From contig OW799234.1 of assembly GCA_941918925.1 (NCBI GenBank), forward strand, positions 105,583,884 through 105,647,883: a stretch of 64,000 bases of DNA, given 5' to 3'. Below the pieces are notes generated by a model, which saw only the letters and a program-made list of their open reading frames with translations, was not told the DNA's origin and made no database searches. The stretch comes from Phyto melanocephala. Taxonomy: Eukaryota; Arthropoda; Insecta; Diptera; Rhinophoridae. A program made the translations under genes and the position numbers. This document shows, one piece after another, positions 52,761 to 63,914 of the stretch (position 1 is its first letter; the number at the start of each line of letters is the position of its first letter).

Positions 52761-53880
52761 AAAACAAAGTGTGTGTGTATGAGATCTCATCGACATATTT
52801 ATTATATTCGTTTGAAAGGCCTGTTGTTGCCCTTATGTGCGGAATATAACAACATGTATGTCCATCACGGCTGCGGTGATTAGCGTGCATTAAAAATGTT
52901 AAAGGACTCTAGCGCATAAATCAGACTTAATTTAACCCATGACATGCGACTTTAAAAAAACCCACAAGAAGGTCTAAGGGGGAAAAATTTCATCATCTTG
53001 GTGGCCATCATCTTCCTTCACATGAGGTGACCATGGAGAACTTAAGTCGCTTATGTATAATATTCTATGTATAAGACGTGAACTTTGTGGTACAGAGCGC
53101 CTTACTGTTGAAATCACAGGCCTTTGAAGTCGATATCGTCGTCGTTCTGACGAAATCGGTTATGTGACAATTTAAAAAAAAAAAATTATTGCTCTATTTT
53201 AAACCATTATTAGTCGTACGTTTATCCACCAAACCGTTTAAGTACATCTTGATTGGTTCAAAAATAAATAATAGTCAGTATGCGTAAGTTTAATACTGTA
53301 AAGTAAGAAAATAAAATGCTGTTTTTGCTCTCCTGAAAAGTCAGTAAAAAACACATAACTGAATTTGTTAGAGCAACGACAATATGATTTAATTTAACGC
53401 AAAAAAGTTGGTAATCCTTAGCGGTTGTCGTTGACGGTGAAGGCTAGGTCAACATCGTTCTAAAATAAATTTACTCAAATGATGCTACCAGTGACTTTTT
53501 CGGGATGCATTAGACGCTCTGGGATCTCGTGTGGATTAGTATCGTCCCAAATTCTACAGTTTGCAAAACAATTCACCGAAAGTAACGCGTTTCAGTTTTA
53601 ACTACCAGATCACATATCAAATCACTCAAATGTGTCATCCTAATATGTATTAGAAAATAAAATTTTCCAAAAAAAATTTTTAAACATAAAAAAGGATACT
53701 GAAACAACTATGATAAGTTTTTTAGGTAATTTTGCTAGGGGTTGTCTTTTTAAACTATTTAATGACCAAATACGCTTTAAGATTTGATTGAAAATACCAA
53801 AGATATAAATATAAAATTGAAAATTAAATACAAAAAAATAGTTTTCGAAATTTCATTGAAAAAAATATTTTTTTTATTCT
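52761..53880. other. Unassigned, GC-richer stretch without a gene
   Basis: Sequence such as ATCACGGCTGCGGTGATTAG and TTCGGGATGCATTAGACGCT looks like eroded coding or element sequence, but no frame on either strand gives a family I recognise. Confidence 0.35.
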
Positions 53881-53882
53881 AA

Positions 53883-54430
53883 GTCGTACGGCCAAGGCAT
53901 ATTTATTCATCAGGTAAACACAGTTCGGAGAGAATTTTTTTATTTAAGTTACGTCTAGACGATCGATTTGTTCAGACTAGAACAAAATTTCGGCACAGCA
54001 ACTGTTAAAAAATTTTTCATGTTCTTTGATATGGAAAAAACGTAAAAAGTGTATTTTGTTGATATTTTTATGCTTTGTATCTTTCTTTTATAATCAAAAC
54101 GTTTTTTTATATCAGACGTCGTAGTTCGAACAAACGTTCTGACAACGCTGTTTGAATAAGAACAAAACATCGACAACAGCGGTCCACACCAGGCAAATTC
54201 ATGTGCGCACAAAAAATTGTTCGTTGTTCGAACAAATCGATGGCTGGTGTGGACCATACGTTATATTTTTTTTTAACATAAAGTTTGACATTTGAAACAA
54301 ATAAGACAAGACAGAAAATAGTTTTTTATCTATTGATTTTGACAGCTAATTTTTTAATATAAGTAAAAAAGAAAATAATCAGCTAAAGAATCAAGACTAC
54401 CTGATAAATAAATATGTCTTGGAGTACGAC
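53883..54430. mobile_element. CATCAGGTA-ended inverted-repeat element, longest copy
   Basis: The left end GTCGTACGGCCAAGGCATAT and right end ATATGTCTTGGAGTACGAC pair over more than 30 bases. Inside it, a second inverted repeat GGTCCACACCAG (54181) / CTGGTGTGGACC (54244) marks a smaller nested unit. Confidence 0.7.
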
Positions 54431-54942
54431 GAACATTTTTCCGGTACTGCCAAATGGATATTGCTCATACATATGTATTTTAGGTCTAGTCGAAAATTCT
54501 ATTTACCAAAATCTGTGTCTGTTTAGATTTTCAGCACTGTATACATGAGTAAATGTGCATGTATTATTGCTATTATTAGAACAGTAGTCATTGACGTTTC
54601 CAAGATTAGCTTTTCTTTTTTTTTGTAAATTTCATAGGCGTAGTTTTACATACATACATACATACAAACAATATAAAAGCATGTATGAAACCATCATAGA
54701 AATTACGCTCAAACTTGCTACTCATTGCCAACAAACTCAAAATGTTAACAAACACCAGACAGTGAACTAAATACCGGCACAGGGTGTCAAATTGTTGATG
54801 TTTTCAACTTTGTGCTTTAAATACACGTTTTTGTCAGGCAACTAGACAACTTTTTCTAGGCTGAAAGTATTATGTAATTCAAAAGGGTAGGAGAAGAAGA
54901 AGGTAAGTAAAGCCATTTTGCTTTTGCTTATACAATGGAATT

Positions 54943-55022
54943 TACATACATACATACACACATACATACATACATACATACATACATACATACATACATA
55001 CATACATACATACATACATACA

Positions 55023-55051
<29 letters not shown>
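54943..55051. repeat. (CATA)n microsatellite
   Basis: About 25 tandem CATA units with one CACA interruption near 54957. Frames across it are open on both strands and are not genes. Confidence 0.95.
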
Positions 55052-55053
<2 letters not shown>

Positions 55054-56572
55054 TGATCAAGCAAAGACTTTGTGCATATCTTAATCTACGTTTAGTAGTT
55101 GCTAAGGAAATAAAAGGTTTACAAACATTTTTCTTTTCTTTTTTTCCGTTAATTGTGGGGTGAATACGTCTTGTGCGCCAAGTTTGAAGGAATTTTATTT
55201 GCATACCATTTTACATCAAAGGAATTTTATTCTTTTGTCATACATACATGTGTTTTTATTTGTGACAGTTTTGAGTAACATCGAAAGCAGTTGCGTTTTT
55301 ATTAAGACAAAAATTAAAAACTTATTAAATTTAAAGAATTTTTGAAACCATTAAAAAAAAAGACAGATTTTTTGAAATTTTTAAAATTTGAAATTTTTCA
55401 ATTTTATTTTTCATTTGTAAAATATATTTTTAAATTTGTCAAAGTTTAGAAAATTTTTTGGGAATGCCAAATTTAACGGGTGTGACATGTTGTTTAATTA
55501 GTTTTAACATGATTCTAAAAAAAATAATTTAAATGCAATTGTTTTGAGTGCAATGCTAACTTCATATATTAAATAGTTATTTAATAGTTTTATAGATTTA
55601 TTGTTTAGCTCGTCAAAAGCGAATTTACCCGATTCATTGTTCAATTCTCATAGACTTTAACACTTACGATGTTTTTTTTTTATTTTATTTTAGTTTTAAA
55701 AATATATTAAAATTTCTAACGGTATATGTACTTTGACCATCTCTTCTGTATTATATAGAACAGTACTGTATTTGAAAATTTTGATGTTCTGTATTCTGTA
55801 TTTCATTTTCTGTTTAGTAAAATCCAAGATGGCGTATAAAACAAACTGGCGGAACAAATTTTTTTAACCCCATCAATATGGGTATCAAATGAAAGAGCTT
55901 GACTAGTAGATAATAGGCTAGTATCGGCAAAGCACAATGGAAAATTCTTTGTAATAATAAAAATATTAAAAATGACTCGAGACTGAATAAAAATGTAAAA
56001 TATTAGTTAAAAAGGAAAGTTCGACATATAAATAAAAATTCAGTTTTTGACTTATTTTGGTCATCATTTTTAAAACTTGACTAACTAATCGCTAGATATA
56101 GTCGATATATTATGAATCTGTATTTTTTGGAACTTTTTTTTTAATTCTATTGTAAATTAATTATTTGGCTTGAATTTATTTTCAAAAATTTGTCTTCCCA
56201 TAGGATTTTTAATGTAAACAAAATAATGGTTCAGTAAAGTTTTCATTAGGACAGCTTTGAACTTTTCTGAAAAGATAAACTGTTGACCCCACGTAGAGAT
56301 AGAGAGAGAGAGACCAAAATTATGACATGATCACAGTAGTATCTACAACAATATTTAGTTATCACAAGCAAATTATGTTTATTTTTTTTTAATCTTTTTT
56401 CGTTACGATAATCAAGTTTTCATTTGAAATTTTTTATTAAATGTTTACTTTTAATGAAAAATTCTTTATGACTGTTCTCAAAAATACAAAATTTACAAAA
56501 TTGCTAAGAAAAACACAACATTGTGCTTATACGCATTTAAAATTACAAATAACCATAAAATGTTAAACAAGC
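55052..56572. other. Gene-free stretch
   Basis: No gene seen. A GA run (GATAGAGAGAGAGAGA) lies near 56298-56312. GGTATCAAATGAAAGAGCTT and GACTAGTAGATAATAG near 55885 match phrases of the hairpin-ended repeat family in reverse, so part is probably a decayed copy. Confidence 0.4.
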
Positions 56573-57185
56573 AAGAGTGTTATATGCGGTTGCGCCGAAT
56601 CTTTTATACCCTTTACACAGTTTACACTATAAGGTATTGACCATAAATGGTGCAACTGCGATCAAAACTAATTTAGGATAATTAATAATTTTAAATTTTA
56701 ATTAAAGCATTTTTTTTCCAAAAAAAAGCAAAAAACTTTTTTTCCGATATTTTTGTCGGTAATTGACCAATTGAATCAAAATTGTCGGTAAATGTTACAA
56801 AACGTACATATTTTATATATATATATGTATATATATACTTAACAAACGTTGCAAGGAGTTTCGTAGGGGCCGCAAAATATGACTTTGTTTGGGTAACAAA
56901 CACAGGCAATTGTGTTCTTGCGCTCATATCTCAGCTCATAATGTGACCACATAACTGATTTTCAATATCAAAATTCTCGAAAACATATCAGATAAATTGA
57001 AACCACATAAGAAACTGAAGTATACATCATGGGGGCAATCAATTCGATTCATCTTTCTATAAGGAATCCGAATATATATACTTTTAATCGTCTAAAATAA
57101 AAAATGTAGAAATTACAAGCTTAATGACAAACTTATATGTATTTATATACTCTTTTACACTCTCGTGTGAAGGGTATATATAAGA
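56573..57185. mobile_element. Hairpin-ended dispersed repeat
   Basis: It opens AGCAAGAGTGTTATATGCGG with hairpin GCGGTTGCGCCG and TATACCCTTTACAC, and closes CTCTCGTGTGAAGGGTATAT, the complementary terminal phrase. Non-coding. Confidence 0.7.
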
Positions 57186-57944
57186 AATAAAAACAAGCAA
57201 TTGTTAAAACATAAAGATATTTATAAAAAGGTAAGTAAGTAGATTTTATATTTCTTAAATATATTTTCATTTTGATCACCTCTCAACAATGTGTTTTTTT
57301 TTTTGCAAATAGGAAAAATTTACCACAAATATCTTTTCTATTGAAACCCATCTTCTAATGGCGATTATAGTAATAACAATACGTTATGGCTATGTCATAT
57401 ACAACAATGTTCTAGTCGCTACAAATATATTACAAAAAACTATTTCTTTTCCAAACATATAAATCACATATTTTCTTAAGCTTAACACATGCCTCAAATT
57501 GTTAACAATTGTGTCAAGCCTTTGTTCGAATTTTTAGCAAAGTTTTTACGCTACATAAAATTTTCAATTTATGGCTGTTTTTCACTTTTGCCCAGAAGAA
57601 AAAAACTAAACGATAGAAATTCAGAAGGAAATGAAAGAAGAAACTAAAACTGTTGCAAATGGCATTCGTTGGTTGGAGTTAAATAAAAGTGGAATGCCAA
57701 CCGAGAGAAAGAAAAGAAAACAATGCAAAATAAAAACATTTGTTCGAACAGCTGCCACAGAATAGGAATCTTTCCTTCATTCCAAATGTACGTTATATTG
57801 TTACAATTTTGCTAGTCAAAAAGCATTCGTTGTACCCGAGAGAAAAAAGCAAACAAATTGTGAATCAAAATAGATTTTCTATGATGTGTTTGTTGCATTC
57901 AAGTGTCTGTTTTCAATTCAACTAAGAGTGAAAAAGGTTAAACC
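57186..57944. other. Gene-free stretch
   Basis: Purine-rich and slightly less AT-rich around 57590-57740. No exon supported. Confidence 0.4.
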
Positions 57945-58560
57945 AGTAAGAGTGCTATATTCGGCCGTGCCGAATCTTATATACCCTTCACAACGTGTAG
58001 TCATGCAATAACAATTAATTGTATTACCATTCATCTCATATGAACATATGAACACACATACATACATGGCTCAGCATGTTGTATGTATGTATGTATGTAT
58101 GTATGTATGTATGTATGTATGTATGTATGTATGTATGTATGTATGTATGTATGTATGTATGTATGTATGTATGTATGTATGTATGTATGTATGTATGTAT
58201 GTATGTATGTATGTATGTATGTATGTATGTATGTATGTATGTATGTATGTATGTATGTATGTATGTATGTATGTATGTATGTATGTATGTATGTATGTGT
58301 TATGAAAAAACGAGGTGGTCGTGGTTTTTTGCTCGTAACTCAGTTTTTTATCTACCAAGTTTCTGATTTTCAATACCGATTTACTTCCGAATATTTCTGA
58401 TATTTTAATACCTCACCGGGGTCCAGGCGATGTCAGGGGGCTTCAAAATGTTTATTTCAACATACACACGGACAGACTGGTTCGAAAATGAAAATTGTAG
58501 AGATTTCACGCGGAATGACAAACCTATATACCCTTTTTCACTGTGTGAAGGGTATAAAAA
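57945..58560. mobile_element. Hairpin-ended dispersed repeat carrying a microsatellite
   Basis: The best-preserved copy: AGTAAGAGTGCTATATTCGG, the hairpin ATTCGGCCGTGCCGAAT, TATACCCTTCAC, and at the far end GTGTGAAGGGTATA. Between them lies the (TATG)n array and then ACATACACACGGACAGACTG. Confidence 0.78.
58080..58298. repeat. Very long (TATG)n microsatellite
   Basis: About 54 uninterrupted tetranucleotide units. The same block yields open frames of 85-105 codons on both strands (Tyr-Val-Cys-Met repeats or Ile-His-Thr-Tyr repeats), which are artefacts. Confidence 0.97.
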
Positions 58561-59400
58561 GTAAAATAAAAGCGGAAAGCGGAAACAGAGGCATTGGAAT
58601 GTGTTAAGTGTGTGCCAAAGTAAAGCATGTGGAAGGTGTTAATGTCGGTGTAACAAAAGTGTACAAAAGTAACCTCCGCAAGGCTAAACAGATGACCTAA
58701 TAGTTAAACCCCATATTCATAAAATATTTTTTAATCTATTTAAACAATGCACTTTGTGCGTAAATGTTTAGCAAACATCATTATTATCATTATTTTTTAA
58801 TTATAAAAATTATTTTTTTTAAGTTGCGTTGGACAATAATAGTTAAACATTTTTATTTACAACTAAATTAATAATAATTTGGTCAACTAAAAAAAAAATT
58901 AAAACTTTTTTTGAATAAAACTTTGCTGTTTTTGGAATCCAAACGATCGTTTTGAGTGAAAATTTTACAAGTGCTTATTTAGAAAAAATCTTGGTTCAAT
59001 TGGCAAATTACCAACAAAGATAACCACGACAAATATTTTTGAAAAAAAATTTCAATTAAGATTTCAGATTATCGATTTCTTAAATAAGTTTGGTCACAGT
59101 TGTACCATATAATTGCCTGTGATGGTCTTAAAACTGTTAGTGGTGGTAAGTATCAAAATTGCTTTATAAATTTTTGAAATTTAATAAGTTTTAAAATCAT
59201 TGACGTAGCTATGAATTTTTCCTGGTGGTAGTAAAGGGTTAAAATAAAATTATCTAGTTGCATAATTTTAAGCCGGCTTAATTTTATATGTATATTTAAC
59301 GATTATAGTTAATTTATTGAAATTCGGGACCCCAAATAATGGTCTTATTACGCCCATATTTACAGTATTCATTTACGACTCTTTGAAGTATATACATATA
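58561..59400. other. Gene-free stretch
   Basis: No gene seen; CCCCATATTCATAAAATATT near 58708 recalls the start of the repeat at 36955. Confidence 0.4.
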
Positions 59401-60149
59401 CTAGACAAACCCGGCGCGCGTTGCTACGCCCCTTAATGAATCGAAATGCATTCTGAATTTTAATTAAATATCAAGTGCAAAAACCTAAAAATTATAATTT
59501 TTTTTATGTGCGTGGCATTGCCCACTTTTCTAATCACGAAATTGTAAAGTCATAACACTTCAATATGTGTGCAAAGTTTCAGAATAATCGGTCCAGTGCA
59601 AGTACCTCAAAATGATACCTTTTTTTTATGGGCATGGCACTGCCCACTTTTCTAATCACGAAATTATTAAGTCACGACAGCTCGATATGTGTGCAAAGAA
59701 AAAATCAGAAAAATCGGTCTGGTGCAAGTACCTCAAAATTATAACCTTTTTTTATGGGCGTGGCCCCACCCACTTTTTTAATCACGAAATTATAAAGTCA
59801 TTACAGCTCAATATGTGTGCAAAGTTTCAGAAAAATCGGTCCGGTGCAAGTTCCTCAAAATTAAAATTTTTTTAGGGGCGTGGCTCCGCCCACTTTTCTT
59901 ATCACGAAATTATTTAGTCATGACAGCTCGATATGTGTGCAAAGTTTCAGAAAAATCGGTCAAGTGCAAGTAGCTAAAACTGATAACTAATTTTTTATGG
60001 GCGTGGCTCCGCCCACTTTTTTTCACCCATAAACACTCCCTGGTATGTGTACAACAACTTACCAAAGTTTGAGCCCGATCGGTTTTACAGTTTCGAAGTC
60101 TATAGCTAACACGCACACACACACAGAGTTTCACTTTTATATATATAGA
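59401..60149 (-). mobile_element. Helitron family member with intact ends
   Basis: On the minus strand it opens TCTATATATATAAAAGTGAA (after A) and closes GTAGCAACGCGCGCCGGGTT then TGTCTAG (before T). About five of the 120-base units (GGGCGTGG...CCACTTTT) fill it. No helicase. Both ends follow the Helitron rule, making this the reference copy in the window. Confidence 0.88.
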
Positions 60150-60239
60150 TATTCTAAATCCTTATAGTTTGAGAAGTCAATTTAGCTAAAACAAGAACAA
60201 AAGCTAAAGATTGGTAATACATACTTATGTACATGAAAG

Positions 60240-60290
60240 TACAAATAGTGTAAAGGGCATATAAGATTCGTCATAGCCGAATATAACTTT
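60240..60290 (-). repeat. Terminal fragment of the hairpin-ended repeat family
   Basis: TAAGATTCGTCATAGCCGAA and TATAACTTT are the reverse complement of the family's opening. Confidence 0.5.
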
Positions 60291-61955
60291 GAACACAATT
60301 GTATTTCCCCATCGTATCTATCAAGTTTCTTTCATCAGAACTTAAAAATTTTGACATGAAAAAATTCGTTAATTTTCAGGTTCTTAAACTACATTTAAGT
60401 TTAAGAAAAATTAAGAAAAAGATTTTTGATCAGCGTTGCCAGCTAATTGTGCAAGATGGATTTTTTTCAAACAAATTAAAATAGATTTTAATACAAGTAC
60501 AGAACAAAGACAAAATTTTTTTATTATACTTTTTTTTATTTAGTGATTTTATTTAATAAATTTGGTTACAACTTTTTTATTGTAATAGAACTAATAAAAA
60601 TCATTACCAACGCTCTCTTGTAAGCGATTCCAGAAATGCTTTTTATTAATGAAGTTTTTTGGTGGGTCAAATCAAAAGGCTTTCAATAAATCAAATAAAA
60701 TAGTCAGAGTGTAAAGTGTGCAAGGTAGTACAGATTAGGAGGGTGTAGTATAAAAAGTCTTTGCTGCATAGATTCGGCTGACTTAAAACGTAGTCCGTGA
60801 CTTCAGAAAATTCAGCAATCACAAACAAATCAAGTTTAATTATCTTGGTACACAATTATTGTCAACTACGCAAAATATAAACAATAAATCGAATCTTTCT
60901 CTTCACTAGATTTGAGGTACATATTGCAGTCTTGCTTAAAACACGTTGCCCATATAGTTAAATACGGGCAAGAGAAAACTGTTATTATTGATTTGTAACA
61001 CCGTCATCTCTAATATTCTGACCAACGCCAAGCTTTTTCTTTTTTTGGCTTTGTAAGCAGTACAAAATTTAAAATTATATTCTTGTGTAAAAAGTGTAAA
61101 AAAATGTACAAAATTTAACAAAATTTCACAATCAATCAAATGATTTAAAAAAGACTTTAATTTACAAAAAAGTAGTTGTTTACAAAATATAGTTTTCCTA
61201 AACATTTCTTAACTTCATCAGTTAAGTAAGAAATATATAATAAAAGTTCATATTTTTGTTGTTGTTGTAAATTATCACTGCACAAAACAACTAACAGGAA
61301 AATTGTAATCAAAGGGAAGGAACAAATTATGTACGTAATGAAAATATTAACACTCCTGTGCGTGTTCAGATGCCAGTGGATTCATTGAACCTTGTGCTAC
61401 AAAAATTTTTTACAACACCGGAAAATGCTAATGCTAGCAGTTGTTATTTTTATGAATGGTAGTACAGGGTGGCGCACGAAAAGTGCTACAAAAATAAAAC
61501 AGTAATTTTTGTGTGCAAGTAATCGGCTTATTTTTTTGGGCAGGTTACTATTTAGAATTATTAAAACGAATACTTGAGATGTTGAAAAGAGGATTTAACA
61601 AGTGCAGCGATACCATACTTTACAGTACTTCATTTTAGTCTACAGAGAATTTAGGCGTGAGTTTGTCATTTCTCCCAGGTAGATAAGCCATTATGAGGCT
61701 GACATAACATGTTTGGCGAATCTAGAAGTATCGCACGGGGACTGTCCCATCGAAAAACCCAAGCTAGACTATAAAACACAATCACGGCTGTAGCATTTTT
61801 CATTCCTAGCGTTTTGACTTGAAACTTATCGTCGCAAATTGGAATTAGCAGACGGTCATTACAACGGATAATGCTTAACGGATGATGATTTAAACTTGTG
61901 TCCGTACACAGCCCAAATTACGAGCAATTCAAGTAGTATATTTGTGGGCTTTCTG
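60291..61955. other. Gene-free stretch
   Basis: CAGCGTTGCCAGCTAATT at 60432 looks like a hAT end but has no clear partner. ACAGGGTGGCGCACGAAAAG at about 61465 looks like a Tc1/mariner-type end, also unpaired. 61460-61960 is GC-richer but no frame is recognisable. Confidence 0.4.
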
Positions 61956-61959
61956 GGAC

Positions 61960-62490
61960 ACCAAATTCATCCTTATGGAGATTGCATGAGGATGAATTTT
62001 TGTTTTAAATTTTCATCCCAATGGTAATTTGCCATAAGGATGAATTTTTGTTAATAATTTAAAATATTCATCCCAATGGTAATTTCCATAAGGCTGATTT
62101 TTAATTTTTGGTTGATATGCATTTTGTTATTGGTTTGTTTGTCTCAAGTTTCAATTAAAATTTTTTTATTGTCTGCAATTTACTCATACGGATGATTTTT
62201 TTGTTGTTAAAAATTTTTTTAAAATTGTGTTGTTAAAATTTTTTTTAAAATTGTAATATGAGAAAATGCAAAGGTAAATTATTATTTGTAAATACATATA
62301 TAAATACTTACATATATAAATATGTGTATACAAACTTACATGTTTTAGAAAATGTATGTGCAAAATTGTTTAAATAAGAATGTTAAGAGATGAATTTTCA
62401 AAGATGAATAATTTAAGAGAAAATAATTTTTATTGAATGTAATTATAGTTTTCCATAAAGATGAATTTTATTTTTTTAAAGATGAATAAT
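61960..62490. repeat. Scattered ATAAGGATGAATTTT motif cluster beside a small-gene cluster
   Basis: The word CATAAGGATGAATTTTTG or a close variant occurs near 61990, 62032, 62093, 62183, 62455 and 62477, and in reverse near 61968. CCCAATGGTAATTT occurs twice (62017, 62073). The words alternate in orientation. Such clustered short repeats beside genes resemble transposase- or replication-protein-binding arrays, but this is inference. Confidence 0.5.
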
Positions 62491-62643
62491 TAAAGAGAAA
62501 ATGATCGTTTGAGTGATTTTTATTAAAACAGTAAAGAGGGATTGAATAAAAAAATATATGGAAATAAACTCAAGATATACTTATATATAAAAGAACGATA
62601 ATGATAATATTTTTCCTCATTAGTCTAATCAATACTTAAAAGT

Positions 62644-63017
62644 ATGCTTAATAAAATGGTAAGAAATCGCATCATATTTAGAAGTTTTTTCTAATTTTAT
62701 TTAAAATATTTTAGATGTATGATCAAATAATAAATATTGCCCAAGGTTTAATACCTCAGTATACAAAAATTGATGATATCCCCCTACATCAACCATATAA
62801 AGTCCTAAGGTTTGAGTGGAAGGAATCACAATATGGATCAAAAGTCATAGCATATTTGGATAATAATAAATGGTTTTATCTTCCTCAAAGAATTACAAAA
62901 TTTTTAAATAAAGAAGATCCATACTTATCTGAAATGAATGATAAAGTGTGGACAATTATTTACAAAGGTCGACAATCAGCAAATGGTTTAGCAGTATTTG
63001 AATTAAACTACAATTAA
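62644..63017 (+). CDS. Small two-exon gene of unknown function (~105 residues)
   Basis: Exon 1 62644-62658 (MLNKM), intron 62659-62714 with donor GTAAGA, branch-like TTCTAATTT and acceptor ATTTTAG, then exon 2 from 62715 to TAA 63015-63017. If the short exon is not used, translation can start at the ATG at 62715. The protein is charged and compact: IAQGLIPQYTKIDDIPLHQP, YKVLRFEWKESQYGSKVIAY, FYLPQRITKFL, and a final strand-like GLAVFELNYN. The pattern of alternating strands with YG.KV and FLP.R reminds me of short uncharacterised arthropod proteins that I cannot name; an OB-fold-like small domain is a guess. AATAAA occurs twice at 63049-63058. It converges with the gene at 63115-63564. Confidence 0.6.
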
Positions 63018-63114
63018 GAATTTAAATGTTAAAAACCTCTACCATAAAGTAAATAAATAAAAATACATTTTTTTAATTTAAAAATATTAAATCATTTGTT
63101 TTATTCTTTGTTTC

Positions 63115-63564
63115 TTAAAAATCTAAACTTAAGGCTAATAAGATTTGGTCACCATCCTCATCCATATATTGCTCATATGATGGTGGTGCAGCTGATAATG
63201 TTGTTGAATCTAAACTTAAGGCTAATAAGATTTGGTCACCATCCTCATCCATATATTGCTCATATGATGATGACACTGCAGTTGATGATGTTGTTGATTG
63301 TTCTGCTGTTGATGTGGATGATGTTGTTGGTAGCCATCCTGATATTGCAGTTGATGATGTTGTTGATTGTTCTGCTGTTGATGTGGGTGATGTTGTTGGT
63401 AGCCATCCTGATATATCTGTTATATATGAGGATGGTTTTATTTTTTTGTAACTTTTAGCCTTTTTAAAGGCAAAATTATGAAAATTTAAAAAATGTCTTT
63501 TTTTGTTTGCGACATTTAAAAAAGAAACATAGCGACAAAACTCGCACTTTAACTTTGAGTCCAT
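63115..63564 (-). CDS. Zinc-finger protein with duplicated low-complexity repeats, function unknown
   Basis: 149 codons, ATG at 63564. Residues 7-29 form a C-x2-C-x13-H-x4-H finger (CEFC...H..F.NFH), followed by a Lys-rich patch (KKAKSYKKIK) that could bind nucleic acid. Then two tandem copies of a 23-residue Ser/Thr unit (ISGWLPTTSPTSTAEQSTTS) and two copies of an acidic unit (SYEQYMDEDGDQILLALSLD) separated by about 10 residues. The duplications are also near-exact in DNA (63126-63176 vs 63211-63261; 63294-63350 vs 63348-63410 approximately), so they are recent. A minus-strand AATAAA lies at about 63100. The acidic hydrophobic repeats look like activation or docking motifs. No family recognised. 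Confidence 0.55.
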   Translation of the reverse strand: MDSKLKCEFCRYVSFLNVANKKRHFLNFHNFAFKKAKSYKKIKPSSYITDISGWLPTTSPTSTAEQSTTSSTAISGWLPTTSSTSTAEQSTTSSTAVSSSYEQYMDEDGDQILLALSLDSTTLSAAPPSYEQYMDEDGDQILLALSLDF

Positions 63565-63781
63565 TTTTCTAAATTAAAAATTATTTTCAAAATATTTATT
63601 GAGAAAGCCTCATAATTTTAAACAAAGCATATTTTGAAATATAATCCCAGGAAGTCGTTGAATTTAATTTTAAAATTGCCTTTGATTTTAGCATACATAC
63701 ATATATAATATTGTATAAGAATTTTATGTATATATATTAGAACACCTCATATTTTTCGAACAATTTGATTTGAGTTCAAAA

Positions 63782-63839
63782 ATGATAAACCAAGCATATT
63801 TTGAAATAGAATCCGATAAAAACGCCACTTTAATTTCAG
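63782..63839 (+). CDS. Possible first exon of a third gene, cut by the window edge
   Basis: ATG at 63782 gives MINQAYFEIESDKNATLIS and a leftover G before donor GTAAAT (63840), phase 1. It diverges from the zinc-finger gene by about 217 bases. The YF.I..DKNA wording vaguely recalls the start of BED-type fingers, which would make this a transposase-like gene, but too little is visible. Confidence 0.3.
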
Positions 63840-63866
63840 GTAAATTTAACTTTGAATTTAACATAT

Positions 63867-63867
63867 A

Positions 63868-63910
<43 letters not shown>
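63867..63910. repeat. (AT)n microsatellite
   Basis: About 40 bases of alternating TA, with frames open on both strands that are not coding. Confidence 0.9.

Positions 63911-63914
<4 letters not shown>

Noticed and set aside
54842..55204. 120-codon minus-strand frame and its plus-strand partner
   Set aside because: Most of the frame is the (CATA)n array; the rest resembles no protein.
58048..58400. Overlapping open frames of 85-105 codons on both strands
   Set aside because: They are translations of the (TATG)n microsatellite and have no other content.
60432..60616. hAT element between CAGCGTTGCCA and a distant AACGCTCT
   Set aside because: The right end matches poorly and no 8-bp duplication is present.
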